This document shows, one piece after another, positions 10,160-20,058 of a DNA stretch of 64,000 nt. The position numbers and the translations under genes were made by a program. The stretch comes from Spiroplasma endosymbiont of Lonchoptera lutea. Lineage in GTDB: Bacteria > Bacillota_I > Bacilli_A > Mycoplasmatales > Nriv7. The first letter of the stretch is position 1, and the number at the start of each line of letters is the position of its first letter. Under the pieces are notes generated by a model. That model was not told the DNA's origin. It worked only from the letters and a program-made list of their open reading frames with translations, and searched no databases. The DNA lies in NCBI RefSeq assembly GCF_964019715.1, contig NZ_OZ026463.1:434001-498000 (forward strand), in the 5' to 3' direction.

Positions 10160-10195
10160 CAAGTCTTTTAACAAATGACTTGCTTTTTGTTTTTT
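10160..10195 (+). terminator. recA terminator
   Basis: CAAGTC (10160-10165) and GACTTG (10177-10182) form a hairpin with an 11-base loop, followed by CTTTTTGTTTTTT. It begins about 10 bases after the recA stop. The remaining 150 bases up to rny are AT-rich with no other gene visible. Confidence 0.65.
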
Positions 10196-10353
10196 AATCT
10201 TGATATTGGTATTTAATTAGTTATTAAAAAATGATATTATTAATAGGTAAACATTAAAGTAATGTTTTAAACTAATTATCTATTATTTAAAAAAAAAAAT
10301 TAAATTTTATTAATAATTTGAAAAGAAAATTAACTATTCAGAAAGGAAAATTT

Positions 10354-11889
10354 ATGAGTAAATTAGAATTCGGTCTTTTGGTTGGAATTTTTTTGGCATT
10401 GGCGATTGGCATTGGCGTTGGTCTGTTAATTAAGTATTTTGTTCGTACTAGTAATGATAAAAAGAGTCAAATAAAATTGGAGCAAGCAGAACGAGAAGCA
10501 AAAAATATTATTCAATCAGCAAAGGCAGATATCAAAGTAGAAATTGCGCAAATGAAAAAAGAAGTAGCAATGGATTTAGAACAAAGAAGAAGTCAAAGTA
10601 ATAATTATGAAGCCTTATTAATGAAACGCGAAAAAAATATTATTGAACGCGAAGAAGTGTTGGAATCTCAATATCGTGAAATTCTTCAAAAAAAAGATAA
10701 TATTAAAAAAATTGAAGAAAACTATTATGATAAGTTAGACAAAATTGTTTTGGAATTAGAAAAAGTTGCGGGACTTAGTCAACAAGAAGCAAAAGTAGTT
10801 TTGTTTAAGGAATTAGAGGAGAAACTTGATTTAGAGTTAGGACAGTTAATTAAAAATCGTGAAAATGATGCTAAAATTAAAGCAAAAAATATTGCTGACA
10901 ATATTATTGCTGTTGCTATTGAAAAGTATGCCCATGATGTTGTTGCTGAAAAAACAACAGCATTTGTTAAGTTACCTAATGATGAAATGAAGGGACGAAT
11001 TATTGGTAAAGAAGGTAGAAATATTAAGGCTCTTGAACAAGCGGCAGGTGTTGATATTATTATTGATGATACTCCAGAAGTGATTCAAGTGGCATCTTTT
11101 AATCCGATTAGACGAGAGATTGCGGTTCGAACTTTAAATTCATTAATGCGCGACGGGCGAATTCAACCAATAAGAATTGAAGAAGTTTTAAAGAAAACCC
11201 AAGATGAGTTGGAAACTTTAATTCAAGAAACTGGACAAAAGGTACTTAATGACTTAGGAATTACTAATATGAAGCTTGGATTAGTTTATTATCTTGGAAG
11301 ATTACGATATCGTACTAGTTTTGGTCAAAATGCTTTACAGCATTGTATTGAAGTAGCAAAATTGGCAGGAACAATGGCTGCTGAGTTAGGATTGGATGAA
11401 AAATTAGCAAGAAGAGCGGGTTTATTACATGATATTGGTAAAGCAATTGATTATGAAATGGATGGTTCGCATGTTAATTTGGGGGTGCAATTAGCAAAAA
11501 AATATGGTGAACACCCGCTAATTATTAATGCTATTCATGCGCACCATGGTGAGGTTAGTCCGCAAAGTATTTATGCGGTTTTAGTAATGGCAGCGGATAC
11601 TTTATCGGCAGCTAGACCGGGAGCAAGAAATAACTCTTTAGAAGAGTTTATTCAAAGAATGCAACAAATTGAAGAAATTTGTCAATCAATTCCTGGGGTA
11701 CAAAAATCTTATGCTGTTCAAGCTGGAAGACAAATTAGAATTATTGTTGATCCTGATAAGGTTAGTGATGCTAAGGTTTATAAAATTGCTCATGATGTGA
11801 AAATTAAAATTGAAAAAGAAATTACCATTCCTGGCGATATTCATATCACTGTTATTAGAGAATTAAGAGCTAATGAGGTTGCTCGTTAA
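10354..11889 (+). CDS. rny: Ribonuclease Y
   Basis: Membrane-anchored endoribonuclease that starts mRNA decay in Gram-positive bacteria. The 511-aa protein has an N-terminal membrane span (LLVGIFLALAIGIGVGLLI), a long coiled coil to about residue 190, a KH domain (GRIIGKEGRNIKALEQAAGV), and an HD domain with GLLHDIGKAID and HAHHGEV. ATG 10354 is used because GAAAGGA lies properly upstream; a TTG at 10318 would only add residues ahead of the span. Confidence 0.95.
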   Translation: MSKLEFGLLVGIFLALAIGIGVGLLIKYFVRTSNDKKSQIKLEQAEREAKNIIQSAKADIKVEIAQMKKEVAMDLEQRRSQSNNYEALLMKREKNIIEREEVLESQYREILQKKDNIKKIEENYYDKLDKIVLELEKVAGLSQQEAKVVLFKELEEKLDLELGQLIKNRENDAKIKAKNIADNIIAVAIEKYAHDVVAEKTTAFVKLPNDEMKGRIIGKEGRNIKALEQAAGVDIIIDDTPEVIQVASFNPIRREIAVRTLNSLMRDGRIQPIRIEEVLKKTQDELETLIQETGQKVLNDLGITNMKLGLVYYLGRLRYRTSFGQNALQHCIEVAKLAGTMAAELGLDEKLARRAGLLHDIGKAIDYEMDGSHVNLGVQLAKKYGEHPLIINAIHAHHGEVSPQSIYAVLVMAADTLSAARPGARNNSLEEFIQRMQQIEEICQSIPGVQKSYAVQAGRQIRIIVDPDKVSDAKVYKIAHDVKIKIEKEITIPGDIHITVIRELRANEVAR

Positions 11890-11910
11890 AATTAAATAAT
11901 AAAATAATTA

Positions 11911-11942
11911 GGAACAATTTATGATGATGTTGTTCCTTTTTG
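11911..11942 (+). terminator. rny terminator
   Basis: GGAACAA (11911-11917) pairs with TTGTTCC (11930-11936), followed by six T. It begins about 20 bases after the rny stop and marks the end of the conserved block. From 11943 to 12096 no gene is visible. Confidence 0.75.
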
Positions 11943-12096
11943 ATATTAAGTGGTTAAATACTTGTATTTTTATTTTAAAGTGATTAAAACAATAGCAAGT
12001 AAAAGTAATTATTAAATTATCTATAAAAGTATTATTATCAATAGTATAATTTTAATTACTTTTTATTTGTTATATGAAGGGAATGTGTTGATTTAA

Positions 12097-12285
12097 ATGA
12101 ATAGAATTTTAAAGCAGTTACTAACTTTTACTTTTATTATTACACCAATAAGCACAATAATTGGTTGTAATACAGGTAGTTTTAATGATGACAATTTTAA
12201 AATAAAAAATGCGAAGCTTGCGGCAGCAACTAATGAATTAACAAATAAAGTTCTTAACCCTTTGTTTTTAGAACCTGAATTGTAA
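12097..12285 (+). pseudogene. Lipoprotein gene truncated by an IS30-1 fragment
   Basis: The first about 59 codons of a surface lipoprotein. The signal peptide is followed by a lipobox ending at Cys24 (TPISTIIGCNTG), the usual Spiroplasma type. After that the sequence continues (FKIKNAKLAAATNELTNKVL) until base 12273, where the IS30-1 end begins; the last residues PEL and the stop are supplied by the insertion sequence. The rest of the gene is not found beyond the IS cluster, so the insertion was followed by deletion or rearrangement. Confidence 0.75.
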
Positions 12286-12652
12286 ATATAAATGGGACAG
12301 TTTTTTAAAATAATTGTATTAAATCTATTGGTCTTTTATAAGATAATGATTTTCTGGGTGTAGAATTAATTTGAAATGCTATAGAATTTAAGTCTTTTTG
12401 TTTATATGAAGATAAATCAGTAGATTTTGGTAAATATCTTCTTAAAATACCATTATTGTTCTCATTTAAACCTCTTTGACAAGGTTTGCCGGCATCTGCA
12501 AAATAAATTTTAACATTACAATTTTTTTCAATTAATTTTCATTTACTAAATTCTTTACCACGATCAAAAGTAATAGTTTTAATTGTTCCTGGTATTAATT
12601 TTGAAATAAATTTTTTTCATCAAAACCCATTCGATTTGTTTTAAACATGTTA
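12274..12652 (-). mobile_element. IS30-1 fragment with internal deletion
   Basis: Starts with the IS30-1 right terminus CCTGAATTGTAAATATAAAT on plus and runs through the transposase 3' part. It then jumps from the GAAATAAATTT block to the TTTTTCATCAAAACCCATTC block, a deletion between short AATAAATTT repeats. It ends abruptly at 12652, where an intact IS30-1 in the other direction begins. Confidence 0.85.
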
Positions 12653-13713
12653 CCTGAAATGTAAAATTAAAAAGGACACTTATATAAAAAACAAATTGTG
12701 TTAATTCTATAATTAAGAAAAGAAAGGAATTAGCACAATGTATAAGTATCTGGCTATTGAATCAATAATAGCAATAAAAGAATATAAAAGTTATGGATTT
12801 TCTATTTGTAAAATAGCAAAAGCAATTGATTATAGTAAATCAACTGTACACAGAGTTTGTAAATTATTAAATCAAAACTTATTACCATTAGAAATATTGA
12901 ATCAAGTTCAAAAAAATAAACAAAATGCAGGTAGAAAATTAATAATTTTAACTTTAACAGAAATTAATACTATCAATCATTTGTTAATTACTAAAAATTA
13001 TGCTCTTGATATAATTGCTGATTTTTTAAAGAAAAATAAAATAAAAAATATTTCAACAAAAACTTTATATAACATGTTTAAAACAAATCGAATGGGTTTT
13101 GATGAAAAAAATTTATTGAGAAAAGGCAAAAATAAACCTCATAAACAAAAAGAAACTAGGGGCAGAATTAATAATTGTAAATCTATTCATGAAAGAAATT
13201 TAATCATTCCAAATATTAAAAATATACAAGAATTTGGCCATTTAGAGGGAGATACTATCGTTGGTAAAGATCATAAAAGTTCTATTATTACTTTAGCTGA
13301 TATATGATCAAAAACCACAATTCCTTTGAAAACTAAAAATCATAAAGCAGAAAGTATTACACAAAGTATAATAAAATTTATTTCAAAATTAATACCAGGA
13401 ACAATTAAAACTATTACTTTTGATCGTGGTAAAGAATTTAGTAAATGAAAATTAATTGAAAAAAATTGTAATGTTAAAATTTATTTTGCAGATGCCGGAA
13501 AACCTTGTCAAAGAGGTTTAAATGAGAACAATAATGGTATTTTAAGAAGATATTTACCAAAATCTACTGATTTATCTTCATATAAACAAAAAGACTTAAA
13601 TTCTATAGCATTTCAAATTAATTCTACACCCAGAAAATCATTATCTTATAAAAGACCAATAGATTTAATACAATTATTTTAAAAAACTGTCCCATTTATA
13701 TTTACAATTCAGG
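12653..13713 (+). mobile_element. IS30-1, intact copy 1
   Basis: 1061 bp from CCTGAAATGTAAAATTAAAA to the inverse of CCTGAATTGTAAATATAAAT; the two ends form an imperfect inverted repeat of about 25 bp ending in GGGAC/GGAC. Left flank is another IS30-1 fragment and right flank is plectrovirus DNA, so the two flanks are not halves of one target and no duplication can be read. Confidence 0.92.
12738..13682 (+). CDS. IS30-family transposase (IS30-1)
   Basis: DDE transposase of 314 aa when UGA is read as Trp; the standard code stops it at codon 190. An N-terminal helix-turn-helix (SKSTVHRVCKLLNQ, residues 34-46) binds the element ends. The catalytic triad is D172 (GHLEGDTIVG), D229 (TFDRGKEF) and E263 (GLNENNNGILRRY), the IS30 pattern. 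GAAAGGA precedes the ATG. This copy differs from the others by Ala6 (LAIES) and Cys24, and otherwise is nearly identical, pointing to recent spread. Confidence 0.95.
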
Positions 13714-13916
13714 ACTTTGTTAATTTGTGTTAAATTACCGATTTTAAAAAGGAAAATTAAAATACAACCCGCTAAAAATAAATAGCTCACAATGTTTTTA
13801 AAATAACCGTTGTAAATATATCAAATTGCTCCTCAATGTCATAAAATTAAAAATGAGGTGCGATTTAATTCAATAAAATGGTTATTTTTTTCTATTATTC
13901 ATTTGCAAAATTTCAT
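13714..13916 (-). pseudogene. Zot/pI-like phage morphogenesis ATPase, N-terminal fragment
   Basis: The first about 67 codons of the plectrovirus assembly ATPase, start ATG 13916 with GAGGTG upstream. It covers the N-terminal membrane spans (KNIVSYLFLAGCILIFLFKI) and is cut before the Walker A motif by the IS30-1 end at 13713. The intact version at 34762-35745 shows what is lost. Confidence 0.85.
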
Positions 13917-13940
13917 CTTGCACCTCACTTTATTTTTTTA

Positions 13941-14186
13941 TTAGCGTACTGCTCCAAGTAGTTTTTCAAACATTTTAAAGCAAATAAAGAATATTGCCAA
14001 AATAAATGGAAAAATGAAGATTCAATAGTCAGCAAAGAAGTTACCAACTTGTGGCATATTAACAGCAATAATTTCTTACATTTTAGTAAAAGCCGTTATA
14101 ATTGCATTTCATAATTTAGTCATCGCGTCACTAGCTGTTATTTTTTCTACTGTTACTGGTGCATCGGCCAATAAAGTTCCAATCAT
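13941..14186 (-). pseudogene. Plectrovirus coat protein gene with premature stop
   Basis: Equivalent to the 81-aa coat protein at 34492-34737. At 14076-14078 (minus) a codon that is TGA (Trp, in KMWEII) in the other copies is TAA, ending the frame at about half length. The rest, including the hydrophobic core DYWIFIFPFILAIFFICF, is preserved. A single G to A change is enough to explain it, so the copy is defective for this protein. Confidence 0.8.
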
Positions 14187-14234
14187 ATAATCACCCCCTT
14201 TCTTTAATGTAACTTCTTGACATTAATTTCGCTT

Positions 14235-14465
14235 CTATCTAAATATTGATATGGTTTTTCAAAGTAACATTAGAATAAATTACACCATAATCGCTGTTAA
14301 AAATCAAAAAGCAATGTTTGCTATTAAGAGTCAAAGTGGTGCTTCTATTAATTTAATTTCTTTACCACCAGTAATGTGAGCGGGGATGGTTGTAATTTGA
14401 ATAAATAAATCTCAGAAAGTTTGTTTAATTTGTTCTCAATTAAATTCTTTTAAGTTTATTGTCAT
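14235..14465 (-). CDS. Plectrovirus 76-aa membrane protein
   Basis: Same as 34096-34326 with a few changes. MTINLKEFNWEQIKQTFWDL opens the protein, and a hydrophobic segment near the C-terminus (LWLLIANIAFWFLTAIMVW) spans the membrane. It contains several UGA Trp. It lies between the coat gene and the 53-aa gene as in all copies. Function unknown; probably virion assembly. Confidence 0.75.
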
Positions 14466-14468
14466 TTT

Positions 14469-14630
14469 TTATCTCCCAAAAATCATTTTTATTGGTAAAT
14501 ACATAATTGAAATTAATGCGAAAAGAAAAGTAATGATAATAATTAATCCGGCAATAAAGGCAACTTGTGCAGGCATTTTTTCTATCGGAACAAACAGTTT
14601 TAAGAATTCCATAATAATTTCTCAAAACAT
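14469..14630 (-). CDS. Plectrovirus 53-aa membrane protein
   Basis: MFWEIIMEFLKLFVPIEKMP is followed by a single span (AFIAGLIIIITFLFALISIM) and a basic tail. The start ATG overlaps the stop of the preceding gene (TAATG). It is identical in layout to the other copies. Probably a minor virion or assembly membrane protein; function not established. Confidence 0.75.
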
Positions 14631-14851
14631 TATTTTTTATCCGCGTTATTTTCTTTTGAATTAGGAGCTTTAACTCATTCTTCAAAGCGAGCAATAAATA
14701 CTTTTTCGTCTTTTGTAAAATTACCAGTATTATTTTTAATGGCATTTTTATATTTAATTCGCATTTTTATTTTGGCATAAATTTTATAAGCAAAATATGC
14801 TAATAACATTATGCAAATAATAGTAAATATTATTCCAATCGCAATATTCAT
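14630..14851 (-). CDS. Plectrovirus 73-aa single-span protein
   Basis: N-terminal membrane span (AIGIIFTIICIMLLAYFAYK) followed by a basic cytoplasmic tail with the segment RNNTGNFTKDEKVFIARFEE. Translationally coupled to the next gene by TAATG. Homologous in all plectrovirus copies of the window; function unknown. Confidence 0.75.
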
Positions 14852-14853
14852 TT

Positions 14854-15182
14854 TTAAACTCCTTTAAAAAATAGTTATAATTTGTATCTTTTTTGTTGTT
14901 TTCTTTTTCGGCAATGAAGAAACTTAATAATTCTTGTCCTTTAATTCACTTGGTTTCTTGCTCTTGTTGATTAACTGAAATTACTTGATATTTACTATCT
15001 TTTATTATTCCGATGCAAATAGAATTTTCATATTTTCCTTTATAAACAAATCGCTTTGGAAACCAAATGCCGATTTGTTCATTAAATCACGGAATTTTTG
15101 GTGCTTTAATAAACATTGCGTTTTGTGTTTCTTTTAAAAGATATTTTTTAGTATTTAAGAAAATGTTTTCAATGTTTTTCAT
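14854..15182 (-). pseudogene. Plectrovirus 108-aa protein, C-terminal frameshift
   Basis: Same soluble protein as 33381-33707, but the run between Tyr-Phe and Lys-Gly has six A/T instead of four (around 14865-14870). The frame therefore leaves the normal ending (YFKGV) and continues into the next gene's region. Because only the last four residues change before a foreign extension, activity might survive; the copy is nevertheless altered. Confidence 0.7.
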
Positions 15183-15601
15183 AATAAATTACCTTTCTTA
15201 TGAATAAACTAAGTTAGTTAACTTAGTTTTTTAAACACTTATATATCGAAGATTTAAGTGTTTAACAAGCTTTGTTAGTAAATTTTGTTTTTTTAATTAG
15301 ACAAAGATTTTAATAATTTTAAACTTAGTATATCCCTATATAGAAATTTCTACACTTTAATATCCGCATCCTATCCTTGGAACTAATTTAATAGCGTGTA
15401 TATTTTTAGGAAATCCACCCATTCATTTTTTTATTGCAAAACGAAACAAATTGCTATAGCTAATAGGATGTTATCTATTAACTGGTAAACTTCTTTTGGT
15501 TATGGCGACCACCCACAATTTATCGTGCTTTAATACATACCAACATTATTAACTCACTTGTATTTAATTTTCAAAGAACAAATTTTTAACATCTTATAAA
15601 A
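15183..15601 (-). other. Plectrovirus noncoding region with hairpins (remnant 1)
   Basis: No gene. It contains the AACTAAGTTAACTAACTTAGTT-type and AAACACTTA...TAAGTGTTT palindromes seen at 33286-33342, and the conserved block ATTGTGGGTGGTCGCCATAA. In a single-stranded DNA phage such hairpins are candidates for origin or packaging signals. The end at 15601 is the insertion point of an IS30-1. Confidence 0.6.
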
Positions 15602-16662
15602 CCTGAAATGTAAAATTAAAAAGGACACTTATATAAAAAACAAATTGTGTTAATTCTATAATTAAGAAAAGAAAGGAATTAGCACAATGTATAAGTATCT
15701 GACTATTGAATCAATAATAGCAATAAAAGAATATAAAAGTTATGGATTTTCTATTCGTAAAATAGCAAAAGCAATTGATTATAGTAAATCAACTGTACAC
15801 AGAGTTTGTAAATTATTAAATCAAAACTTATTACCATTAGAAATATTGAATCAAGTTCAAAAAAATAAACAAAATGCAGGTAGAAAATTAATAATTTTAA
15901 CTTTAACAGAAATTAATACTATCAATCATTTGTTAATTACTAAAAATTATGCTCTTGATATAATTGCTGATTTTTTAAAGAAAAATAAAATAAAAAATAT
16001 TTCAACAAAAACTTTATATAACATGTTTAAAACAAATCGAATGGGTTTTGATGAAAAAAATTTATTGAGAAAAGGCAAAAATAAACCTCATAAACAAAAA
16101 GAAACTAGGGGCAGAATTAATAATTGTAAATCTATTCATGAAAGAAATTTAATCATTCCAAATATTAAAAATATACAAGAATTTGGCCATTTAGAGGGAG
16201 ATACTATCGTTGGTAAAGATCATAAAAGTTCTATTATTACTTTAGCTGATATATGATCAAAAACCACAATTCCTTTGAAAACTAAAAATCATAAAGCAGA
16301 AAGTATTACACAAAGTATAATAAAATTTATTTCAAAATTAATACCAGGAACAATTAAAACTATTACTTTTGATCGTGGTAAAGAATTTAGTAAATGAAAA
16401 TTAATTGAAAAAAATTGTAATGTTAAAATTTATTTTGCAGATGCCGGCAAACCTTGTCAAAGAGGTTTAAATGAGAACAATAATGGTATTTTAAGAAGAT
16501 ATTTACCAAAATCTACTGATTTATCTTCATATAAACAAAAAGACTTAAATTCTATAGCATTTCAAATTAATTCTACACCCAGAAAATCATTATCTTATAA
16601 AAGACCAATAGATTTAATACAATTATTTTAAAAAACTGTCCCATTTATATTTACAATTCAGG
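15602..16662 (+). mobile_element. IS30-1, intact copy 2, with 3-bp target duplication
   Basis: 1061 bp. The left flank ends CTTATAAAA and the right flank begins AAATAAAAAGAC, while an undisturbed element reads CTTATAAAATAAAAAGAC near 48530-48550. The insertion therefore duplicated AAA, a 3-bp duplication, fitting the IS30 family. Confidence 0.93.
15687..16631 (+). CDS. IS30-family transposase (IS30-1)
   Basis: 314-aa DDE transposase with UGA as Trp; D172, D229 and E263 intact, helix-turn-helix intact. This is the majority sequence (LTIES, SIRKIAK) shared with the copies at 23880, 28617, 30515 and 59101. Looks functional. Confidence 0.95.
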
Positions 16663-16739
16663 AAATAAAAAGACAATCATTGCTGACTGTCTTAATACTT
16701 ATTCAAATCTTTTCCCACCTAACAAAACTTTATGCGTCC
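16663..16739 (-). repeat. Terminal end of plectrovirus-transposon remnant 1
   Basis: Phage-side end of the element: read on minus it starts GGACGCATAAAGTTTTGTTA at 16739 and then has the hairpin AAGACAGTCA...TGATTGTCTT followed by T-rich DNA (a likely terminator reading inward). Chromosomal DNA begins at 16740. The partner end and its 9-bp duplication are not in the window. Confidence 0.8.
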
Positions 16740-16763
16740 TTGCAATCTTAAAAAAAACAAAAT

Positions 16764-16789
16764 AAAAATACGAAATTATTCGTATTTTT
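16764..16789 (-). terminator. ptsH terminator
   Basis: AAAAATACGAA and TTCGTATTTTT form a perfect hairpin just after the ptsH stop, followed by T-rich sequence on the minus strand. Confidence 0.7.
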
Positions 16790-16799
16790 AAATTTTATA

Positions 16800-17063
16800 T
16801 TAAACCAATTTATTATCCTTCATTGCTTTTTTAATGCCAGCAATTGCAACATCAGCATCTTTACCAATTGCTTCAATTTCTACTTCTGTTCCGGTTTTAA
16901 CTCCTAAAGCCATAATATTCATAATTGACTTTAAATTTCCTTCACGACCATTAACTTTAATTTTAATAGTAGAACTATATTTTGAAGCCTCTTTAACAAC
17001 AATCGCAGCCGGTCGCGCATGCATTCCAATTGGATCAGTAATTTTAGCTTTAAATGATGACAT
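16800..17063 (-). CDS. ptsH: Phosphocarrier protein HPr
   Basis: The small phosphate carrier of the sugar phosphotransferase system. The 87-aa protein has the phosphorylated His15 in DPIGMHARPA and the regulatory Ser46 in NLKSIMNIMALG, so it could be a substrate for HPr kinase. GGAGA lies ten bases before the ATG. Length and both sites are typical. It is the last gene of a minus-strand run and has its own terminator. Confidence 0.97.
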   Translation of the reverse strand: MSSFKAKITDPIGMHARPAAIVVKEASKYSSTIKIKVNGREGNLKSIMNIMALGVKTGTEVEIEAIGKDADVAIAGIKKAMKDNKLV

Positions 17064-17154
17064 TTTTATTTCTCCTTTAATTTTTTACATCAATAAATAA
17101 TAATTAATAAATGTAAGTTAATACTAACATAAACAGCAATTAAAAACTAGATAT

Positions 17155-19296
17155 TTAATCTTCACTCAAAACCTTCTTTAATAACGGGTGATTAGATCGT
17201 AAAACTTTAATCCCACTATTAAAAGCAACTTCAACATTAGAATTTAAAATATTAGTTATAATCCCTTTACCAAAAGTAGAATGTTGAATAACATCACCAG
17301 TTTTTCATTGCGATTTTTTTGCTGGTGTTAAAGAAATATTTTTCGGTATTGTTCAACTTAATGACCGCTTAGTATCTTCTAATTGTTCATCGCTTTTAAG
17401 TTCTAATAAACTAGGATTAATTTCAATAACAAATCTTGAAGGTAAGCGGTAATTATTAGTTACATAAGAAAACCCTTCACTATAACTTAAAAATAATCCT
17501 TTTCTTGCTCTTGTAATCGCAACATATAAAACTCTTCGTTCTTCTTCAATAGCAGAAATTCCTTCTTCAATACTTAAAGTATTAGGAAAAATGCCTTCAT
17601 TTAAACCAATAATAAATACAAAATCATATTCCAAACCTTTAGCATTATGAATCGTCATCAAACTAACTCTATCTTGATTAGCAGAATTTTCATCTTGATC
17701 AACATATAAACTAACTTCTTGTAAATAATGTTGTAATAATTCCATTCCTTGTAATGAATCCACATTTTGCAAATCATAATTTTCCATATGATTAAATAAT
17801 TCTTTAACATTTTCTAAGCGTTCTTCCTCAAAACCATCTGCTAATTGCTGTAAGTAATTACCGTTATTTAAAAAATCTTGACTGAATAAAGTCATCTTTT
17901 CATATGATTTTAGTTTCTCTTTTCAAACTTTTAAATATGTAACTAATTCAATTATTGATGGTTTTAAACTAGCAACATTTACCATTAAATATTCTAAAAG
18001 CGATTGATGATTATTTTGTGATTGTTCAATTAAATTATTAATTGTTGTCATCCCCACACCTTTAATCAAATTCAAAACTCTTACTGTTGATAATTGATCA
18101 CCATAAACTAAAGTTTTTAAGTAAGCTAAAACATCCTTAATTTCTTTTCTTTCAAAAAACTTAAAACCACCATAAATACGATAATTAATATGATTATTAA
18201 TTAATGCTTCTTCTAAATCACGAGAAAGATAATTAGCACGATAAAGAATTAAAATATTATTTAATAAAATTTTTTTCTCAACTAACTTTTTAATTTCTTT
18301 TGCCACCCAGTTAGTTTCACGAATACTAGTATTGCCATGATATAATTTTGTCTTACTACCATAGTCAATCATCGTAAATAAATCTTTAGCAATTCGTGAA
18401 TGATTATAACTAATAAGAATATTTGCCACATCTAAAATATTTTGTGTTGAACGATAATTTTGATTAAGAATAAAAGTCTTCCCATTAGGAAAATAATTAT
18501 CAAAATCTAAAATTAATCTTGCTTTTGCCCCGCGAAAAGAATAAATTGTTTGATCTGGATCACCAACAACAGTAATATTTTGATGGATTTTTACTAAATA
18601 ATTAATTAATTCAAACTGTAATTCATTAGTATCTTGAAATTCATCAACTAAAACATACGAAAATCGTTTTTGTCACTTTTGTAATACTTCTGCATGATGT
18701 GAAAATAATTCTAAAGTTAAAGTTAATAAATCATCAAAATCAACCATATTATTCTTAGGCAAATTTTGTAAATAAATCTTATAAATTTCTAATCATTGTT
18801 GCTTATGTTCATGATAAAAATCACTATTAATAATATCACTATATGATAATTGATGATTTTTTCAATAAGAAATCATACTACTAACTTTCTTAATTTCATT
18901 ACTATCAAAATTATATTGCTTATTTTTAATAATATCTTTTAAAATATTAATTTTATCAACAGTATCAATAATAATAAAATCTTTTGTATATCCCAAAACC
19001 ACAATATCATTTCTTAAAACTCGAACACAAAAGGCATGATATGTATGAACTCATGTATATTTAGATTGATCACCAACCAATTCATTTAATCGACTTTTCA
19101 TTTCATTAGCTGCCTTATTAGTAAAAGTTACGGCTAAAATTTGATTACTACTAATGGCCAAATTATGAATCAAATGAGCAATTTTATAAATAATAACTCT
19201 TGTTTTGCCACTTCCCGCACCAGCTATAATTCTATTAGCACCTTCACTACTTAAAACTGCTAATTTTTGTTCTTCATTTAAATGGTTTATATTCAT
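17155..19296 (-). CDS. pcrA: UvrD/PcrA-type DNA helicase
   Basis: ATP-dependent 3'-5' helicase for repair and replication restart. Read with UGA as Trp, the frame is continuous for 713 aa. It opens LNEEQKLAVLSSEGANRIIA, then AGAGSGKTRV (Walker A), AVTFTNKAANEMKSRL, ENDQ-type VDEFQDT region near residue 220, and the late motifs LMTIHNAKGLEYDFVF and EEERRVLYVAITRARKGL. A Tudor-like tail (HSTFGKGIITNI) fits PcrA. It starts 12 bases after the RDD gene and is probably co-transcribed. Confidence 0.94.
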
Positions 19297-19308
19297 CTTC
19301 TACTCCTT

Positions 19309-20058
19309 TTATAACTCTTCAATTGCTTTTAATTCTTTACTATTAATAGTTCCCGGTAAAGACTCTTGTAAATGAATATGAATTTTATTATCTTGTAATT
19401 TTTCTTTTTTTTGCTTTTTCTCTTGATGATACCGAACATTAACAATATAAATGTGTAAATAGCGATCAAAGAATAATTGATTTTTAACATCAAACTTATA
19501 AAGTAACATTAATGAACCATATCATAATAAATAAAATAATCCCATTAATCTTAATGTAATTGTTACAGCTAACGGTAAAGAATGTTGTGGTTTAGTAATT
19601 ACAAAAATGTTTTGATAATTAAAAATAAAAATTGGATATTTAAAAACTAAGCTAACAAATAAATTACTAATAATCAAAATTACTCACGGAATAATTGTAA
19701 TAAACAACTCCCGATATAATAAATCTCAAATCCGAATCTTATTTTGACCTTCTTTGATTAATTTAAAACAAAAAATAAATTTTGCTATTGTTCTACCTTG
19801 ACAAAAATATGGCATCATAACAAAATAAGACATTAATAATGAAAATGCACTAAAATGATTAATAATTGCTTTTTGTCAGTCATTAAGATATTGATTTTGA
19901 TAAATTCCCCAAGTAATAATAAAAATAATCATACTGATAATTATATAATCAATCACTCTAGCAAAAATTACTTTTCAAAGTTTTACTAAAAAATATGGCG
20001 TTTTTTTTCTTATAGTGTCATTATCACTACTAATAGTTTTAATTTTCATAATATCCAT
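19309..20058 (-). CDS. RDD-family membrane protein
   Basis: A 249-aa protein with three or more membrane spans. The N-terminal span begins FARVIDYIIISMIIFIITWG, containing the Arg-Asp of the RDD family; later comes CQGRTIAKFIFCFKLIKEG, the second family signature (G-R-T/S-x-x-K). The C-terminus is soluble and lysine-rich. ATG 20058 overlaps the TAA of the upstream glycosyltransferase gene (TAATG), so the two are translationally coupled. Role unknown; RDD proteins often act in transport. Confidence 0.75.

Larger units (their letters stand above)
13714..16739 (-). mobile_element. Plectrovirus-transposon remnant 1 (inverted), split by IS30-1
   Basis: Minus-strand piece of the same element type as 32827-56779. 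Its phage-side terminus (GGACGCATAAAGTTTTGTTA read on minus) is at 16739, and the sequence runs inward to 13714, where the morphogenesis gene is cut by IS30-1. An intact IS30-1 occupies 15602-16662. It keeps genes for the coat and small proteins, but several are damaged: the coat gene has a stop and the 108-aa gene a frameshift. The adhesin, lipoprotein and transposase side is missing. Confidence 0.85.

Noticed and set aside
12738..13307. The 189-codon IS30-1 ORF as a truncated transposase
   Set aside because: The stop is TGA in a conserved Trp position; with the Spiroplasma code the frame continues to a full 314-aa transposase with complete DDE triad.
15183..15601. Repeated direct and inverted motifs as a CRISPR array
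   Set aside because: The repeats are not regularly spaced units with unique spacers; they are phage hairpins, and no cas genes are present in the window.
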